From positions 1,550,001 to 1,614,000 of the forward strand of contig NC_092631.1 of NCBI RefSeq assembly GCF_039555335.1: DNA of 64,000 nt, in the 5' to 3' direction. Source of the stretch: Amphiura filiformis. Its lineage: Eukaryota > Echinodermata > Ophiuroidea > Amphilepidida > Amphiuridae. The notes below the pieces were generated by a model that was not told the DNA's origin, did not search any database, and was given only the letters and a program-made list of their open reading frames with translations. A program made the translations under genes and the position numbers. Position 1 is the stretch's first letter. Each line of letters starts with the position of its first letter. This document shows, one piece after another, positions 25,101 to 34,825 of the stretch.

Positions 25101-25170
25101 ATTCTATTCTATTCTATTCTATTCTATTCTATTCTATTCTATTCTATTCTTTTCTATTCTATTCTATTCT
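25101..25170. repeat. (ATTCT)n pentanucleotide microsatellite
   Basis: About 14 consecutive ATTCT units with one TTTCT interruption. This yields the low-complexity repeat seen in a + strand frame across it. Confidence 0.95.
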
Positions 25171-25553
25171 ATAATAATAAGTGTACTCTCTGGGTGTACT
25201 CTACTTTTGAGATACTATGCATAATTTTGCAGTGCTGTCATTCAATCCCTGTGCTGCTGATTGCAGTGCTTTTATGTAGTGCATCTGATCAGAGTGCATT
25301 ATGCAGTGTCCCTGATCCTAGTGCATACTCATAGTGCCACTGAGTGTGTATGCAATGCAAGTGACAAAAATTGCACTGTTTGCCTTCAAATTGCACAAAA
25401 TTTATTGCCAGTTTGGATTGTTCTAAGAAGTCTTTGGATGAGATTTTTTTATCCTGGGTTCTGCAACGAAGTGCAACTGCCTTTTGCTGTGTGTCGGGAG
25501 TCCGAGCCTTGATCCACTATTTTGATAACAAACCTTGCTATACATTCCATTCC

Positions 25554-25636
25554 AACAGAAGTACACAGGATCACTGCGAAATCATCTCATACCACTCACC
25601 AGTAGTGATTAACATAGGCACAAACCAACAGAAGAC
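25554..25636. repeat. 86-bp minisatellite, single unit
   Basis: One diverged unit with ACAGAAGTACACAGGATCAC and CACTCACCAGTAGTGATTAA. Confidence 0.75.
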
Positions 25637-26508
25637 AACTTGAAGTATCAAGAAGAGTCAGGAAGAATTAAGTATTGAAGGAGAGTGTATAGCGAACCAT
25701 CAACACTAGCTAAAACTATAGGTGCTAGGTAAGTTTGGAATAAATCTGAAAAGCATGAATCCTTGACAAGATATTAAGTGTCCTGTATTTTTAAGGTGCT
25801 GTGCATAATTTTGCAGCACTTGCTGTTATTAAATCCCTGTGCTGCTGATTCCAGTGCTTTACTATGCAGTGCATCCAATCGAAGTGCATAATCATGCATT
25901 GTCCCTGATTGTAAAGTGTATACTCAGCTAGTGCCGCTGATGTGCATACAATGCAAGTGGCAAAAATTGCACTGTTTTCTTTCAAATTCCACAAAATTGT
26001 TTGCTAAAGGATTAGAATTTCGCTAGGTTTGGATTGTACTTAGAAATCTTTGGATGAGATTTTTTTATCCTAGGTTCTGCAATGAAGTACAACTGCCTTT
26101 TGGTGTGTGTGTTGTACTATAAATTTTAAAATCTATGGTTGTACATATGCAAGAAGTCACAAACAATGGAAAGAACACTAGGTGGAATAATTCTGGTATA
26201 CCCTGCACACAAGTATAACCCTAAAAAATAGGGTGCGCAGGGTTGAAACCAGAATTGTATTGAAAACACAGGGTGTGCAGGGTAAACCAGTATTGTACCA
26301 ATGTGGGAATGCAACTTATTTATTAATTGTGCTATTATGAACTGTGATATGTTGTGATGTATATAACAAACATTCATCTCAAAGTGACCATAAATGCCTC
26401 ATTTACCTCAAAGTGACCATAGATGCCTCATTTACCTCAAAGTGACCATAGATGCCTCATTTACCTGCATTTACCTGCAGAACAGCGAGTGCAGCTTATT
26501 AGTTTCAT

Positions 26509-26700
26509 GGCTATTCCAGTTGAAATCCATACACCCACTATGGAAGACATGACCCTAATCTCCCTCACAGGGAGTGTAGTTTTCAAATGGATTCATCCAA
26601 TCAGGTAACCCACATTCACATTCCCTGTATGGAAGATTAACTAGGTCATGTCTCCCATGGGGGGAGGGGGTGTATGGATTCAACTGGAATATAATAGCCC
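26509..26700. mobile_element. GGGCTATTCC foldback MITE family, copy 1
   Basis: The left end GGCTATTCCAGTTGAAATCC and the right GGATTCAACTGGAATATAAT followed by AGCCC are inverted. Inner mirrored words include ATGGAAGACATGACC / GGTCATGTCTCCCAT. Related copies lie at 48783-48980, 57416-57587, 60018-60296, 62315-62500 and in part at 38088-38200. Its right end is about 500 bp before the zinc-finger exon. Confidence 0.8.
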
Positions 26701-26839
26701 AATGCTATTATGAAGTCAAGTGTGTGTATGTGGTATCATTTAATCATTTATATACTTAGTATGGTGGTTTGAAGACAAAGGTACCTTAATTAATGTGGTC
26801 AAACTAATTTATATATAGGTAAAAAGAAAGCTTCCAAAA

Positions 26840-26957
26840 CAGGGGCGTAGCCAGGGGAACTGCCCCCTCACAGAAAATTTTCAGGGCAAAAAATTGACAA
26901 ATGGGGACAAAACTTGGGCTTTGCCCCCATCGCCCTAAAATCTTGGCTATGCTACTT
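26840..26957. mobile_element. Short hAT-like MITE (CAGGGGCGTAGCC)
   Basis: The left end CAGGGGCGTAGCCAGG is mirrored by CTTGGCTATGCTACT on the right. This end sequence resembles the hAT-like elements at 39764 and 42395. The 8-bp flank match is imperfect, so assignment rests on the termini. Confidence 0.5.
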
Positions 26958-27196
26958 TTTCAAACATTATTGACCCACCCTTAATTGAATATCTTATCAT
27001 GCACTAATAAATTTCATAAAATGTACTTATGCATGGAGAAAGTTGACTACTCAGGAATCTTTGACACACCCTTGTTAATTGAACAATAAGTAACAGAAAC
27101 ATTCCACCATTCAAGTACCGTAGATCATTTTGAGCTATTTTGGTAATTATATATTTTGTAGAATATTTTTATAACTTTCGCTCTGGTTATAATTAC

Positions 27197-27198
27197 AG
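27197..27198 (+). promoter_or_regulatory. Candidate splice acceptor of the zinc-finger exon
   Basis: TTCGCTCTGGTTATAATTAC precedes AG, and the next bases TGATGGGATCC lead straight into the finger array with only two bases before the ATG. This fits a 3' splice site that joins unseen upstream exons in phase, but an intronless start at the ATG is also possible. Confidence 0.4.
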
Positions 27199-27200
27199 TG

Positions 27201-28418
27201 ATGGGATCCAGAGGCAAGGAAATCAACCAGACTGGGAATAAAGAACTACAGGATATGGCACATACAAATGATAAGCCACACAAATGCAGATATTGTGACA
27301 AGTGCTTTAGCCAGGCTGGTAACAAGAAGCAACATGAAATGATACACACAGGTAGTAAACCACATAAATGCAGATATTGTGACAAGTGCTTTAGCAAAGC
27401 CAGTGACAAGAAGCGACATGAAATGATACACACAGGTGATAAACCTCACATATGCAGATATTGTGACAAGTGTTTTAGCCGGGGTGGCGACAAGAAGCAA
27501 CATGAAATGATACACACAGGCGATAAACCACATAGATGCAGATATTGTGACAAGTGCTTTAGCCAGGCTGGAGAAAAGAAGCAACATGAACTGACACACA
27601 CAGGTGATAAACCACACAAATGCAGATATTGTGACAAGTGCTTTAGCCAGGCTGGTAACAAGAAGCAACATGAAATGATACACACAGGTGATAAACCACA
27701 CAAATGCAGATATTGTGGCAAGTGCTTTAGCCAGGCTGGAGAAAAGAAGCGACATGAAATGATGCACACAGGTGATAAACCACACAAATGCAGATATTGT
27801 GGCAAGTGTTTTAGCCGGGGTAGCGACAAGAAGCGACATGAAATGACACACACAGGTAGTAAACCACATAAATGCAGATATTGTGACAAGTGCTGTAGCC
27901 GGACTGGTGACAAGAAGCAACATGAAATGATACACACAGGTAGTAAACCACATAAATGCAGATATTGTGACAAGAGCTTTGCGCAGGTTAACCTGAAGAA
28001 TCAACATGAAATGGCACATACAGGTGATACACCACATAAATGCAGATATTGTGACAAGTGCTTTAGCCAGGCTGGTAACAAGAAGCAACATGAAATGATA
28101 CACACAGGTAGTAAACCACATAAATGCAGATATTGTGACAAGGGCTTTAGCAAAGCCAGTGACAAGAAGCGACATGAAATTATACACACAGGTGATAAAC
28201 CTCACATATGCAGATATTGTGACAAGTGCTTTAGCCGGGCTGATCAGAAGAAACGACATGAAATGATGCACACAGGTGATAAACCACACAAATGCAGATA
28301 TTGTGACAAGTGCTTTAGCTGGGCTGATCAGAAGAAACAACATGAAATGATGCACACATGTGATAACCACATAAATGCAGATATTGTGACAAGTGCTTCA
28401 GCCAGGCTGGGCACATGA
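27201..28418 (+). CDS. C2H2 zinc-finger protein, 13 intact tandem fingers (frameshifted at 3' end)
   Basis: The frame encodes 405 residues from the ATG at 27201. About 27 residues end in a degenerate half-finger, followed by 13 fingers of exactly 28 residues with C-x2-C-x12-H-x3-H and linkers TGDKPH or TGSKPH. By family this is a sequence-specific nucleic-acid-binding nuclear protein, likely a transcription regulator; partner and target are unknown. No KRAB, BTB, SCAN or SET domain is present in this exon, but a splice acceptor at 27197-27198 suggests upstream exons. Each finger starts with CRYC and carries an extra Cys before the conserved Phe (KCF). The helix position normally Leu is Lys in all 13. 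Finger specificity residues (-1, 3, 6) run QNQ, KDR, RDQ, QEQ, QNQ, QER, RDR, RDQ, QLQ, QNQ, KDR, RQR, WQQ. A 1-bp deletion near 28365 ends the frame after 14 off-frame residues. It may be a young pseudogene or a sequence error. That it is a zinc-finger array is near certain; that the gene works is doubtful. Confidence 0.8.
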   Translation: MGSRGKEINQTGNKELQDMAHTNDKPHKCRYCDKCFSQAGNKKQHEMIHTGSKPHKCRYCDKCFSKASDKKRHEMIHTGDKPHICRYCDKCFSRGGDKKQHEMIHTGDKPHRCRYCDKCFSQAGEKKQHELTHTGDKPHKCRYCDKCFSQAGNKKQHEMIHTGDKPHKCRYCGKCFSQAGEKKRHEMMHTGDKPHKCRYCGKCFSRGSDKKRHEMTHTGSKPHKCRYCDKCCSRTGDKKQHEMIHTGSKPHKCRYCDKSFAQVNLKNQHEMAHTGDTPHKCRYCDKCFSQAGNKKQHEMIHTGSKPHKCRYCDKGFSKASDKKRHEIIHTGDKPHICRYCDKCFSRADQKKRHEMMHTGDKPHKCRYCDKCFSWADQKKQHEMMHTCDNHINADIVTSASARLGT

Positions 28419-28876
28419 ATCAACATGAAATGATGCACACAGGTTATAAACCACACAAATGCAGATATTGTGGCAAGTGCTTTACCCGGGATGGTGACAA
28501 GAAGAAACATGAAATGACGCACACAGGCGATAAACCACACAAATGCAGATATTGTGACAAGTGCTTTAGCCATGCTGGTGACAAGAACAGACATGAAATG
28601 ACACACACAGGTGATAAACCACACAAATGCAGATATTGTGGCAAGTGCTTTAGCCATGCTGGTAACAAGAAGCAACATGAAATGATGCACACAGGTTATA
28701 AACCACACAAATGCAGATATTGTGACAAGAGCTTTAGCCAGGCTGGAGAAAAGAAGCGACATGAAATGATGCACACAGGTGATAAACCACACAAATACTG
28801 ATATTGTGACAAGTGCTTTAGCGAGGCTAGTAAAAAGAAGCTACATGAAATGACACATGCAGACCTGTAGTATGAT
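27282..28876 (+). repeat. 84-bp coding tandem repeat (zinc-finger minisatellite), 19 units
   Basis: Units start every 84 bases from 27282 (27282, 27366, 27450 ... 28290). After a 1-bp deletion they continue at 28373, 28457, 28541, 28625, 28709 and 28793. Units 1 and 10 are identical over 84 bases, and units 2 and 11 differ at two bases. The repeat has no stops in several frames on both strands, which explains long antisense open frames. Confidence 0.95.
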
Positions 28877-28960
28877 AAAGCACCCAAGTGCAGATATTGT
28901 GACATTATAAAGTGCTTTAGCCTTGCACTGCTGATAACAAGAAGTGACATTGCAAATAAT
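28364..28960 (+). pseudogene. Frameshifted and decaying 3' zinc fingers (units 14-20)
   Basis: After the single-base deletion (GATAACCAC where other units have GATAAACCAC, about 28361-28369) the array continues in the next frame. Five intact fingers follow (units 14-18, from 28373) with -1/3/6 residues QHQ, RDK, HDR, HNQ, QER. Unit 14 has Met, not Lys, at the hydrophobic helix position. Unit 19 (28793) has its first Cys changed to Tyr and the following Arg codon to TGA (28799-28801). Beyond that stop, unit 19 is otherwise finger-like until a TAG at about 28868. A 20th unit from about 28887 holds a 6-bp ATTATA insertion and shifted bases. I read this as the natural C-terminus of the array in decay. 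A sequencing error could explain the deletion but not the later damage. Confidence 0.8.
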
Positions 28961-29009
28961 GCGGATGAAACAATACCCTTATGTCACATACATTGTACAT
29001 CTTGTTTAT

Positions 29010-29015
29010 AATAAA
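29010..29015 (+). terminator. Candidate poly(A) signal AATAAA of the zinc-finger locus
   Basis: AATAAA lies about 210 bp after the stop at 28801 and about 590 bp after the stop at 28418, in AT-rich sequence. Chance occurrence is common at this base composition. Confidence 0.35.
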
Positions 29016-29540
29016 ATCTGTTAACTCAAAAGTTCTTGATAAGATAACACATACATGCCTCTTATATATTCAAGTATATTGGAAACGTATTGCCAACTCT
29101 CGTGTAAATGTACGAAAGTTGCTTGTGCAAGGGCTGCCTCATGTTAGATTTTGAGACAACATTTGCAGAGGAATCTAGAAACTTGACAAAACTGTTAATC
29201 GGTATTGAGTTGAGTTTAAGATTGTTTGTGTTCATCACATGAACAAAGTTGGTCCCGGGAGCAATCTCAAGCAAGTCCTCCAGAGTTGACAATTTAAACT
29301 ATATTTTAAATGGCAAAAGGCAGCGATTGCATACGACTTTCTTGCACTAGGCTCATATATGTTTTAAGGGCGCTATCAGCGATTCCTACAACAAAGTACA
29401 AATATTTGAAATTTGAAGCAGTAGTGATGGATATGTTACTTTAGGTATTTGTTTTCAAATGAAAATGTAACACAAGGAAGAAAACTTCCTGGTTGAAAGG
29501 TTAAAACATTATGAAGCTCCATTAAATGCTTTGTTTATCC
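29016..29540. other. AT-rich flank, no feature recognised
   Basis: Only a chance minus-strand frame (29062-29292) is present. Confidence 0.4.
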
Positions 29541-29544
29541 TTAA

Positions 29545-29616
29545 AGCCATAATAATAGGATTTTAGTCAAATTTTAATTATGTTATTCTTTGCCCAATAT
29601 AAAACACTTTTTGGCT
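29545..29616. mobile_element. Miniature 72-bp TTAA-flanked element
   Basis: AGCCATAATAATAGG at the left and TTTTTGGCT at the right are flanked by TTAA (29541-29544 and 29617-29620). The left part (AAAGCCATAAT...GATTTT...AAATTTTAATT...TTCTTTGCC) is shared with 38018-38070, so this is probably a strongly deleted family member. Confidence 0.5.
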
Positions 29617-29909
29617 TTAAGGTAGTTACGTACTGGCCTTATCAATTGCACGATATGTTAGCACATCTATATGCATTATAAAAAAATGCAAAATTGTTGA
29701 TTTTTCAGTAGATTTAGCAAATCATTGAGTGCATTCAGTGAGGTTCCACCGTATATAAATATCTGTGGATTTCTTAATTTGTTTTAAGAATTGACTTCAT
29801 ACATGTATTATTATTATGTAGTATGTATTATTATTGTATTATTATTATTATTGTACTTTTGTACTGTATTCATTCCATTAACCGTCCACTGCCCAGGGTG
29901 CTTAACAAA

Positions 29910-30185
29910 GGGTTCCTACGGTCCTTGAAAGTCCTTGAATTTGAAAACACCTTTTCAAGGCCTTGAAAGTCCTGGAAATTTGCACCAGGTCCTTGAAAGT
30001 CCTTGAAAATTGGAATTTTACCTATATTATAATTTGGACAAAATTTAGGGGGAGTGGAGAGGTGCCATCACTTTCGTTATTACACAGCTTTTTGTGTTTT
30101 GTTAAGTCCTTGAAATCATGCTTTGGACCTTGAAAGTCCTTGAAAAGTCCTTGAATTTTAAAGGCTTCAAAGTGTGGGAACCCTG
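29910..30185. mobile_element. hAT-like MITE with 8-bp duplication and CCTTGAAAGT repeats
   Basis: The ends GGGTTCCTACGG and GTGTGGGAACCCTG are inverted. TTAACAAA flanks both sides (29902-29909 and 30186-30193). An 8-bp duplication fits hAT, though the left end lacks the expected leading CA. The body is built from repeated CCTTGAAAGTCCTTGAA words. Confidence 0.7.
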
Positions 30186-30199
30186 TTAACAAAAAATTT

Positions 30200-31085
30200 T
30201 GGATGCACGCTTATTTTTTACACTGTTTACATAATTGTATATGTAATAAATGGCCCAAATTAAAGTATGCTAGATTTTATGTGTACATGTAGATGGTTCT
30301 GTGTTTGATCCATGTGTAGTTGGATGCACAAATTGATGGTGGATCATGTGTAGAAAAGTCACTGGTTGGGCGCTTATAAGGCCATGGATGATTAATGTAC
30401 TGAATACGGTATTTGACGATACTGCTCTACCACAACAAAAATAATATTTTAAGGTTTCTGGAAAAAATGTTAGTTTTTACTCTCAGATATGTGCCCTTAT
30501 AATTTTGTGCTGACCAAATAATGAGAGAAAAAAACCCTCATGGCAGCACCGCGTCATGAATGCGTTTATCGGCAGATCTGATTGGCTGCATCAAATGTTA
30601 GGATCCCGAGATATAACTGATTTTTGTCACAAAATGATACAGCATTTAAGGCCTTGTGTTTCGCAGGGTATTTCAGTTTACATGTATAAAGTGAATTAAT
30701 TACAATTAATAATTGAGTCAAAATCAGAAAAAAGCAAACAAATTGAGGGTGCCCTCTCAGCAAAACTTTTAAAAGATACATACGATGCATGGCTTCAGGC
30801 TAATATAAATCCCAATTTCGAAGCCATAACTCTAAATACAACCCTTGAAAAATTGGTGAGCATGTGTGACTGTTATGAGTCAATGTTAAGTCTTTTCTAT
30901 TACCTGTAATACTTGTATCTGTTTACATTATTACTTCAGCACTTTTGTTATGTTGTAATTTTTTTAGATAAAGTATACCCTGTTTTGCCAAATATTTTCT
31001 TTTTGTTTTCCAGTTTTCTTTGTCTATTGTTCCGGTTTTTGTTTTAGTGCCTTGAGCGCTCTTAATTGAGTTGATATGTGCCTTG
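30200..31085. other. AT-rich intergenic DNA, no feature recognised
   Basis: Only chance frames are seen, including the minus-strand frame at 30566-30790. Confidence 0.4.
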
Positions 31086-31089
31086 TTGC

Positions 31090-31148
<59 letters not shown>

Positions 31149-31162
31149 TATTATTATTATTA
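31090..31162. repeat. (ATT)n microsatellite
   Basis: About 24 ATT/TTA units with one interruption at about 31144-31148. Shorter runs of the same type occur at about 29808-29855. Confidence 0.95.
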
Positions 31163-31385
31163 AATGAAACATAGCTAAATCCTAATCCTATAATTAGTAC
31201 TAACTGGTAATAAAATTTTTTAATATTTTTGCAATTTGAGGGAAGGGCCAGAAATAGTTTACAAATCTAGAAATCTTAACAATATTGCAGTCACAAAATT
31301 CAAAGTCAACTGAATACTCTTCCTGGGGGGGAGGAGCACTCACTACTTGACTTGCTACGCACCAGTGTCCAAGAAAAACATCTAA

Positions 31386-32072
31386 GGGCGTGTTCACACT
31401 ATGCCTGTTTTTCCCTGGGTCCGGGTACAACCCGGGTTAGACCCGGGATGGTTATAAGTGTGAACAGGAAAAAACCTATAAAAAAAAACGACCCGGGTCA
31501 ATTTTTTTCAACCTAGGAAAGAGTAGGTTAAAACCCGGGTCAAGCCCGGGTTTGACCCGGGTCAATTGCAGTGTGAACAGAAATTCACTGTTTGACCCGC
31601 ATTACTAGAAGTAAACGCAACCATTATCACTCCCTTTCTATTGTTTCTGTCTGCACTGGGAAAAGAATGATTCAGTTCTTTGGCAATAAAATCAATAAAC
31701 ATCTATTCCTGAGATAAGAAAGTTATTTTCATGCAAACAAATTACTAGTATTATCGAATCAAGAAGTAACAATTATTTTTGTGAGTTTTTAACCCAAAAC
31801 AGCTACAAGAAGCAACTAGATAAATTACATAAGGTGGAATTTAGAAAATAAAATTTAAAAATTAACATAATTAGGCCGGGAGCCTGATATATATACCGGT
31901 AATAGTCAATGACAGAATATGTATACGCCTGCATCATCAGTAGGCTTAGGTAAAATAATCAACCCAGGTCAATTTTCTTCATGAGAGTGGCTATACATGT
32001 AGTGTGAACAGAAATTTTTTGAACCCGGATTAACTCGGGTCCCGGGTAAATAATTCATATGTGAACATGACC
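31386..32072. mobile_element. PIF/Harbinger-like element, TAA duplication, CCCGGGT-rich ends
   Basis: The left end GGGCGTGTTCACACTATG is mirrored by ATATGTGAACATGACC on the right. TAA flanks both sides (31383-31385 and 32073-32075). Subterminal zones on both sides hold many CCCGGGT/ACCCGGG words and GTGTGAACAG repeats, while the centre is AT-rich. Non-coding. Confidence 0.75.
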
Positions 32073-32347
32073 TAAAAGGGTATGTTTTTCACCACACAGC
32101 ATCGTCGACGTCTTTTTGAAAAAGGGGTACTTTTTCAGAAGGCATCGCTTTTTCAGCCAAATCCGTAGACGTTTAGGTTCAACTAGTAATAGGCCTATTA
32201 TTGTTTGAGTGAGTTTGCACTAATTTGATAAAAATCACCACTTTTTAATTGATTCTTGTTTCCTTTGTGCATGTTTTCTTTAGTATCCATAGGTCTGTAA
32301 CATCAAAAAGACACCAAGGGTATCAAATTAGCTCATTTTCCTGTTTA

Positions 32348-32462
32348 CGCCACTTAGGGTATAAATTAGATATTTCTCAGTTGACGCCATTTAGGTATGG
32401 TTTTTGCCTGTGCTACGCCATTTAGGGTAGGATTTTGCATGTGTTTCGCCATTGAGGGGTGC
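32348..32462. repeat. Degenerate tandem CGCCATTTAGGGTA repeat
   Basis: CGCCA(C/T)TTAGGGTA-like words occur at about 32348, 32385, 32416 and 32447 with T-rich spacers. Confidence 0.6.
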
Positions 32463-34454
32463 AATTTGGTTATGTGAAAATTCGCTCTCTGCATTTCAGA
32501 GATGGTCGGACGTGGGTGGGTAGCACTTTTGTGTGAGAGTGACCCCCCCCCCCCGGATACTCTTTAGCCTTGATTAATCTGTCCGTGATTTTGTTAACTC
32601 TCTTCCTAAAGCCGTAGCTGATGGGTGCAACAGGGGGGGTGCAGGGGATGCAATAGTGCACCACCCCCACCCCCATACCAATCAAAAAAATGTCTATTTT
32701 TTCTGCAAAAACATTGAAAATCAGCCCTTTTTTGAAGTAAAAACTTCACAAAAGGCTCCATTTTTTAGGAAAAATGTTTGATTGTTTGTAAGTAAGCAAA
32801 GAGAAGAAACACAGTTCAAGGAACAAGCTCATCATAAAAAGTATGAAATAAGGCTCCTACGGTGACAGCGCTGGTGTTCTACCAATGAATAACTTCTCCT
32901 TTCCTTTTTAGCTCTCTGTTTGCTTGTCCTCCAAAACTTTTTCAGAATTAGGTCGATCAGTTGGGATTTTTTTTAATGACTCACTACTGTATAGGCCCAG
33001 GGAACTTCTATTATTATCAGGAATTGCCTGTCACACATGATCGCACACAAGGTCGTAGGCAATCGGTCGGACCTCATCTGCCCAGAACATATTGACCCAG
33101 GTCAGCATACCGCCATATCCTTCCTGACATGCTTAGTAGCCAAGTCCGTAGAAGAGTGGATCCACACACTATGTACACAAATATACATTTGGCCACATTT
33201 TATTATACGAAGAGTACGAGTGTAGTAAACGGGTAACAAATATTCTCTAGCAAATCGGTTATACGATGGAACTGGTAGGCATATTATAAATTCGGGATAT
33301 TAAATATCTTCCTGACCAGCCAGATCTGCGCATGGTCAAAGACGAGGATAGACGAGCAGACCGACACAAACTGGCTTAGTCTCCACATCAGCCAGTTTGG
33401 TTCCGCCCCTCCACAGGGAGCGTAAAATGTGTAGGAGACTCGGTCGGACCTCATCTCTCCCCATCGATTGTGACCTATAATCCCTGACATTGCCCTTATG
33501 AACTCACATCCGCATTATAGGCCCAGACCTGTAGGCAAGGAACATCGGTCATGTGGAAAGATAAATCAATACATCAATTCATACGCAAGATACACCACAT
33601 AGAAATGGATTCAATAGAACGACTGCATACTTACAGGCCCCAGGTTACAGGCATAAGACGAAAAGTTTATTGGAAACATTGATGCAGGAATAGACAGTTA
33701 AAAATGTTATAACAAGTTTACATTAATGATTTTATTCTTAAGAAAATGTTGTTAGCCAAATTTAGCTTTCAAATGAAATTTAGACACGTACAAATTAATA
33801 AAAACCCATTAAAATTATAAACTAAAAACTTAAAAATAATTTAGGTCGGTCGGTGGACAAGCAAACAATTTTTTGGGGTGGGGGTGGGTGGGTTGTTATG
33901 CGCAATACTCAAGAATCGCAAAATGTAAAGTTCACACATCAGTAGCACTTGTGGATCACTCAAGCATTTCTTTGGGACATCGTGAAATTCCCTTAATTTC
34001 TTGGGGATAAATTTGGGGTAAACTTAGGGATTGGAACCCTCAAGAGCGTTCACACAACAGATTTCCCAAAAAGCACTGTGTGAACATGCCTATTGCCTCT
34101 ATTTCAATTGGACTAAACATGACTCCATCACCCAGGAGGATCCGTTGACATTTTCAGAATTATTTTTCTAGATCTTGGAATTTATTTCTATAATTGGAAA
34201 TTGAGCCTTTAAATCCTTTCCAAATTATTTATAGATTAATAGTACAGCATATCCATTGGAATGTATAATGTGACTCAAACATGAATCAGTTACAAATCAA
34301 CATGCCTGTAGGATGTTTTAACATCATTATGTAGTGTAAAGGTCTGACTCGATCCACAGCCTCATCACCCTTTTTTATTCATCAAAACTGAGATTTTGGT
34401 ATGGTATCATAAGAAAGCTCATATTTTTCTCATTACAGACACCAGTCGTATATA
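32463..34454. other. Intergenic DNA with a 17-bp direct repeat
   Basis: TCGGTCGGACCTCATCT occurs at 33063-33079 and 33440-33456, in a stretch less AT-rich than its surroundings (about 33000-33660). No coding family was recognised in the frames 33037-33225 (+) or 33284-33490 (-). Confidence 0.45.
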
Positions 34455-34825
34455 GGCATACCGTGGTCGCTCCTACCCCGGGGGGCTGAAGAAAATTCAA
34501 TTTTGCTGCCCCCCTCCTCAACAGCCCGAAAAGGTTGACCCAATTTTTTTTCGGTCGTTTTTAAAAAGTGAAGAGCAAAAAAAAAAAAAAAAAAACAGAT
34601 TATAGGAGCTAGCGCCATAAAAGCAACACATTTTGATGTAGAGTACAATTTTTTCACAATTTTTTCCGCCCTTTTTAATTTAATTTAATTTCTGCCGCCC
34701 ATTCTTCTTCTGCCGCCCTTTCGTTTTGCCGCCCCTTCTTCTTCCACCACCCCTTTGTTTTTTGGCCACCCCTGCTTTTACCCCTGGGGCTTGCGCCCCA
34801 AAGCCCCCCAAAAAATATGCGCATG
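34455..34825 (+). repeat. Dispersed repeat family R1, copy 3
   Basis: GGCATACCGTGGTCGCTCC through the poly(A) run and CCGCCC-rich block to ATATGCGCATG. Same order as the nested copy at 18538. The extreme left bases are lost. Confidence 0.68.

Larger units (their letters stand above)
24950..26110. repeat. Local tandem duplication, about 0.6 kb per copy
   Basis: About 24990-25500 and 25680-26110 share, in the same order: ATAGCGAACCATCAACA, CTATAGGTGCTAGGTAA, CATAATTTTGCAG, CCTGTGCTGCTGATT, GCAATGCAAGTG/ACAATGCAAGTG and TTTGGATGAGATTTTTTTAT. The first copy carries the ATTCT microsatellite where the second has unrelated bases. A minisatellite unit lies at the junction. The open frames on it look repeat-derived. 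Confidence 0.75.

Noticed and set aside
25020-25643. Overlapping + strand frames of 83-104 codons
   Set aside because: They translate the ATTCT microsatellite and the duplicated block. There is no conserved domain.
27246-28370. Long antisense open frame of 374 codons and others opposite the zinc fingers
   Set aside because: The 84-bp unit lacks stops in these frames, so any array of it is open on the other strand. The hydrophobic repeat protein predicted matches no family I know.
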